A DNA stretch of 14,019 bases. It comes from Kiloniellaceae bacterium. Its GTDB lineage: Bacteria; Pseudomonadota; Alphaproteobacteria; Kiloniellales; Kiloniellaceae. Location: positions 1-14,019 of the forward strand of contig JAJFGM010000339.1 in assembly GCA_021776145.1 (NCBI GenBank), given 5' to 3'. Below the pieces are notes generated by a model, which was not told the origin of the DNA, did no database searches, and worked only from the letters and a program-made list of their open reading frames with translations. The translations under genes and the position numbers were made by a program. Positions 13,492 to 14,019 of the stretch are shown piece after piece (position 1 is the stretch's first letter; every line of letters starts with the position of its first letter).

Positions 13492-14019
13492 ATGCTGGTC
13501 GTCGCACTCGCATCTCAAAAAGGCGGATCCGGCAAGACGACGTTGGCCGGTCACATCGCGGTCGAGGCTGACCGTCGCGGCGCTGGACCCGTTGCCATCG
13601 TCGACACCGATCCGCAGGGCAGCCTCGCCGACTGGTGGAACGAGCGCAAAGCCGAAACGCCGACCTATCTTCACACCTCGCTCATCCGGCTGTCGAGCGA
13701 CGTCGACCGCATGCGCGAGATCGGCACCAAATTGCTGGTCATCGACACCCCGCCGGCGATCACCTCGACGATCAGCGAAGTGATCGGCTTGGCCGATATG
13801 GTGGTTGTTCCGACCCGGCCGAGCCCGCACGACCTGCGCGCCGTCGGAAAGACGGTGGAGATCGTCGAAGAGCTCGACAAACCGATGATATTCGTCATCA
13901 ACGCGGCGTCGTCGCGGGCCCAGATCACGAACGAGGCGGTGATCGCCCTGTCCCAGCATGGAACGCTGGCCCCGGCGATCATCCATCAGCGCAGCGACTT
14001 CGCCTCGAGCATGATCGAT
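13492..14019 (+). CDS. ParA/Soj-family ATPase (3' end beyond the window)
   Basis: The frame stays open to the last base, giving the first 176 residues. It is a deviant-Walker ATPase of the ParA/MinD superfamily: Walker A KGGSGKTT (10-17) with the signature lysine Lys10, the A' motif VDTDPQGS (37-44) and Walker B LLVIDTPP (81-88). PTRPSPHDLRAV (107-118) matches the segment after the switch region in chromosomally encoded orphan ParAs. It lacks an N-terminal helix-turn-helix domain, so it is a small ParA, the type that positions chromosomes, plasmids or protein clusters such as chemosensory arrays by forming nucleoid-bound dimers. About 30-60 residues are probably missing. The ATG at 13492 follows GAGAGGA. 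No ParB gene is visible, so cargo is unknown. Confidence 0.9.
   Translation, partial: MLVVALASQKGGSGKTTLAGHIAVEADRRGAGPVAIVDTDPQGSLADWWNERKAETPTYLHTSLIRLSSDVDRMREIGTKLLVIDTPPAITSTISEVIGLADMVVVPTRPSPHDLRAVGKTVEIVEELDKPMIFVINAASSRAQITNEAVIALSQHGTLAPAIIHQRSDFASSMID

Overview
The window looks like a high-GC proteobacterial chromosome carrying an anaerobic aromatic-degradation operon. The set of genes (ATP-dependent class I benzoyl-CoA reductase plus the dienoyl-CoA hydratase, hydroxyenoyl-CoA dehydrogenase and ring hydrolase) is the Thauera/Azoarcus/Magnetospirillum version of the benzoyl-CoA pathway. The neighbouring bactofilin, SPOR and ParA-type genes make a Magnetospirillum-like alphaproteobacterium my best guess. 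That assignment is inference; a betaproteobacterium is not excluded.

Layout. Positions 1 to about 278 are a roughly 40% GC stretch holding the C-terminal end of a thioredoxin-like gene. It stops abruptly at the end of bcrD, where GC jumps to about 65-70%, so this is either a recombination scar or an assembly join. Positions 279-8273, minus strand, are one operon in transcription order had-oah-dch-bcrC-bcrB-bcrA-bcrD. Most genes overlap or lie within 15 nt of each other (TGATG at dch/bcrC, ATGA at bcrC/bcrB). The one exception is a 294-nt gap between bcrA and bcrD, filled by two copies of a hairpin-rich repeat with an exact 120-nt period. Positions 8274-8691 are a divergent control region, AT-rich in its middle, with a candidate promoter for the operon, several inverted repeats and a pair of abutting hairpins in the leader of the plus-strand gene.

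Positions 8692-10947 encode an exported 751-residue protein of unknown function, with three to four helical repeats and a beta-rich C-terminal half. Then come a convergent small exported SPOR-domain protein (11057-11389, minus), a bactofilin (11644-12111, plus), a coiled-coil protein with internal repeats (12315-13133, plus) and a ParA/Soj-type ATPase cut by the window end (13492-14019, plus).

How the genes work together. BcrCBAD uses reduced ferredoxin and ATP to dearomatise benzoyl-CoA to cyclohexa-1,5-diene-1-carbonyl-CoA. Dch hydrates the diene, Had oxidises the resulting alcohol with NAD+, and Oah opens the ring hydrolytically to a 3-hydroxypimeloyl-CoA-type product that enters beta-oxidation. 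The ferredoxin and ferredoxin-reducing enzymes this chemistry needs are not in the window. The genes to the right have no evident link to aromatic metabolism; three of them (SPOR, bactofilin, ParA) suggest cell-envelope, cytoskeletal or positioning roles.
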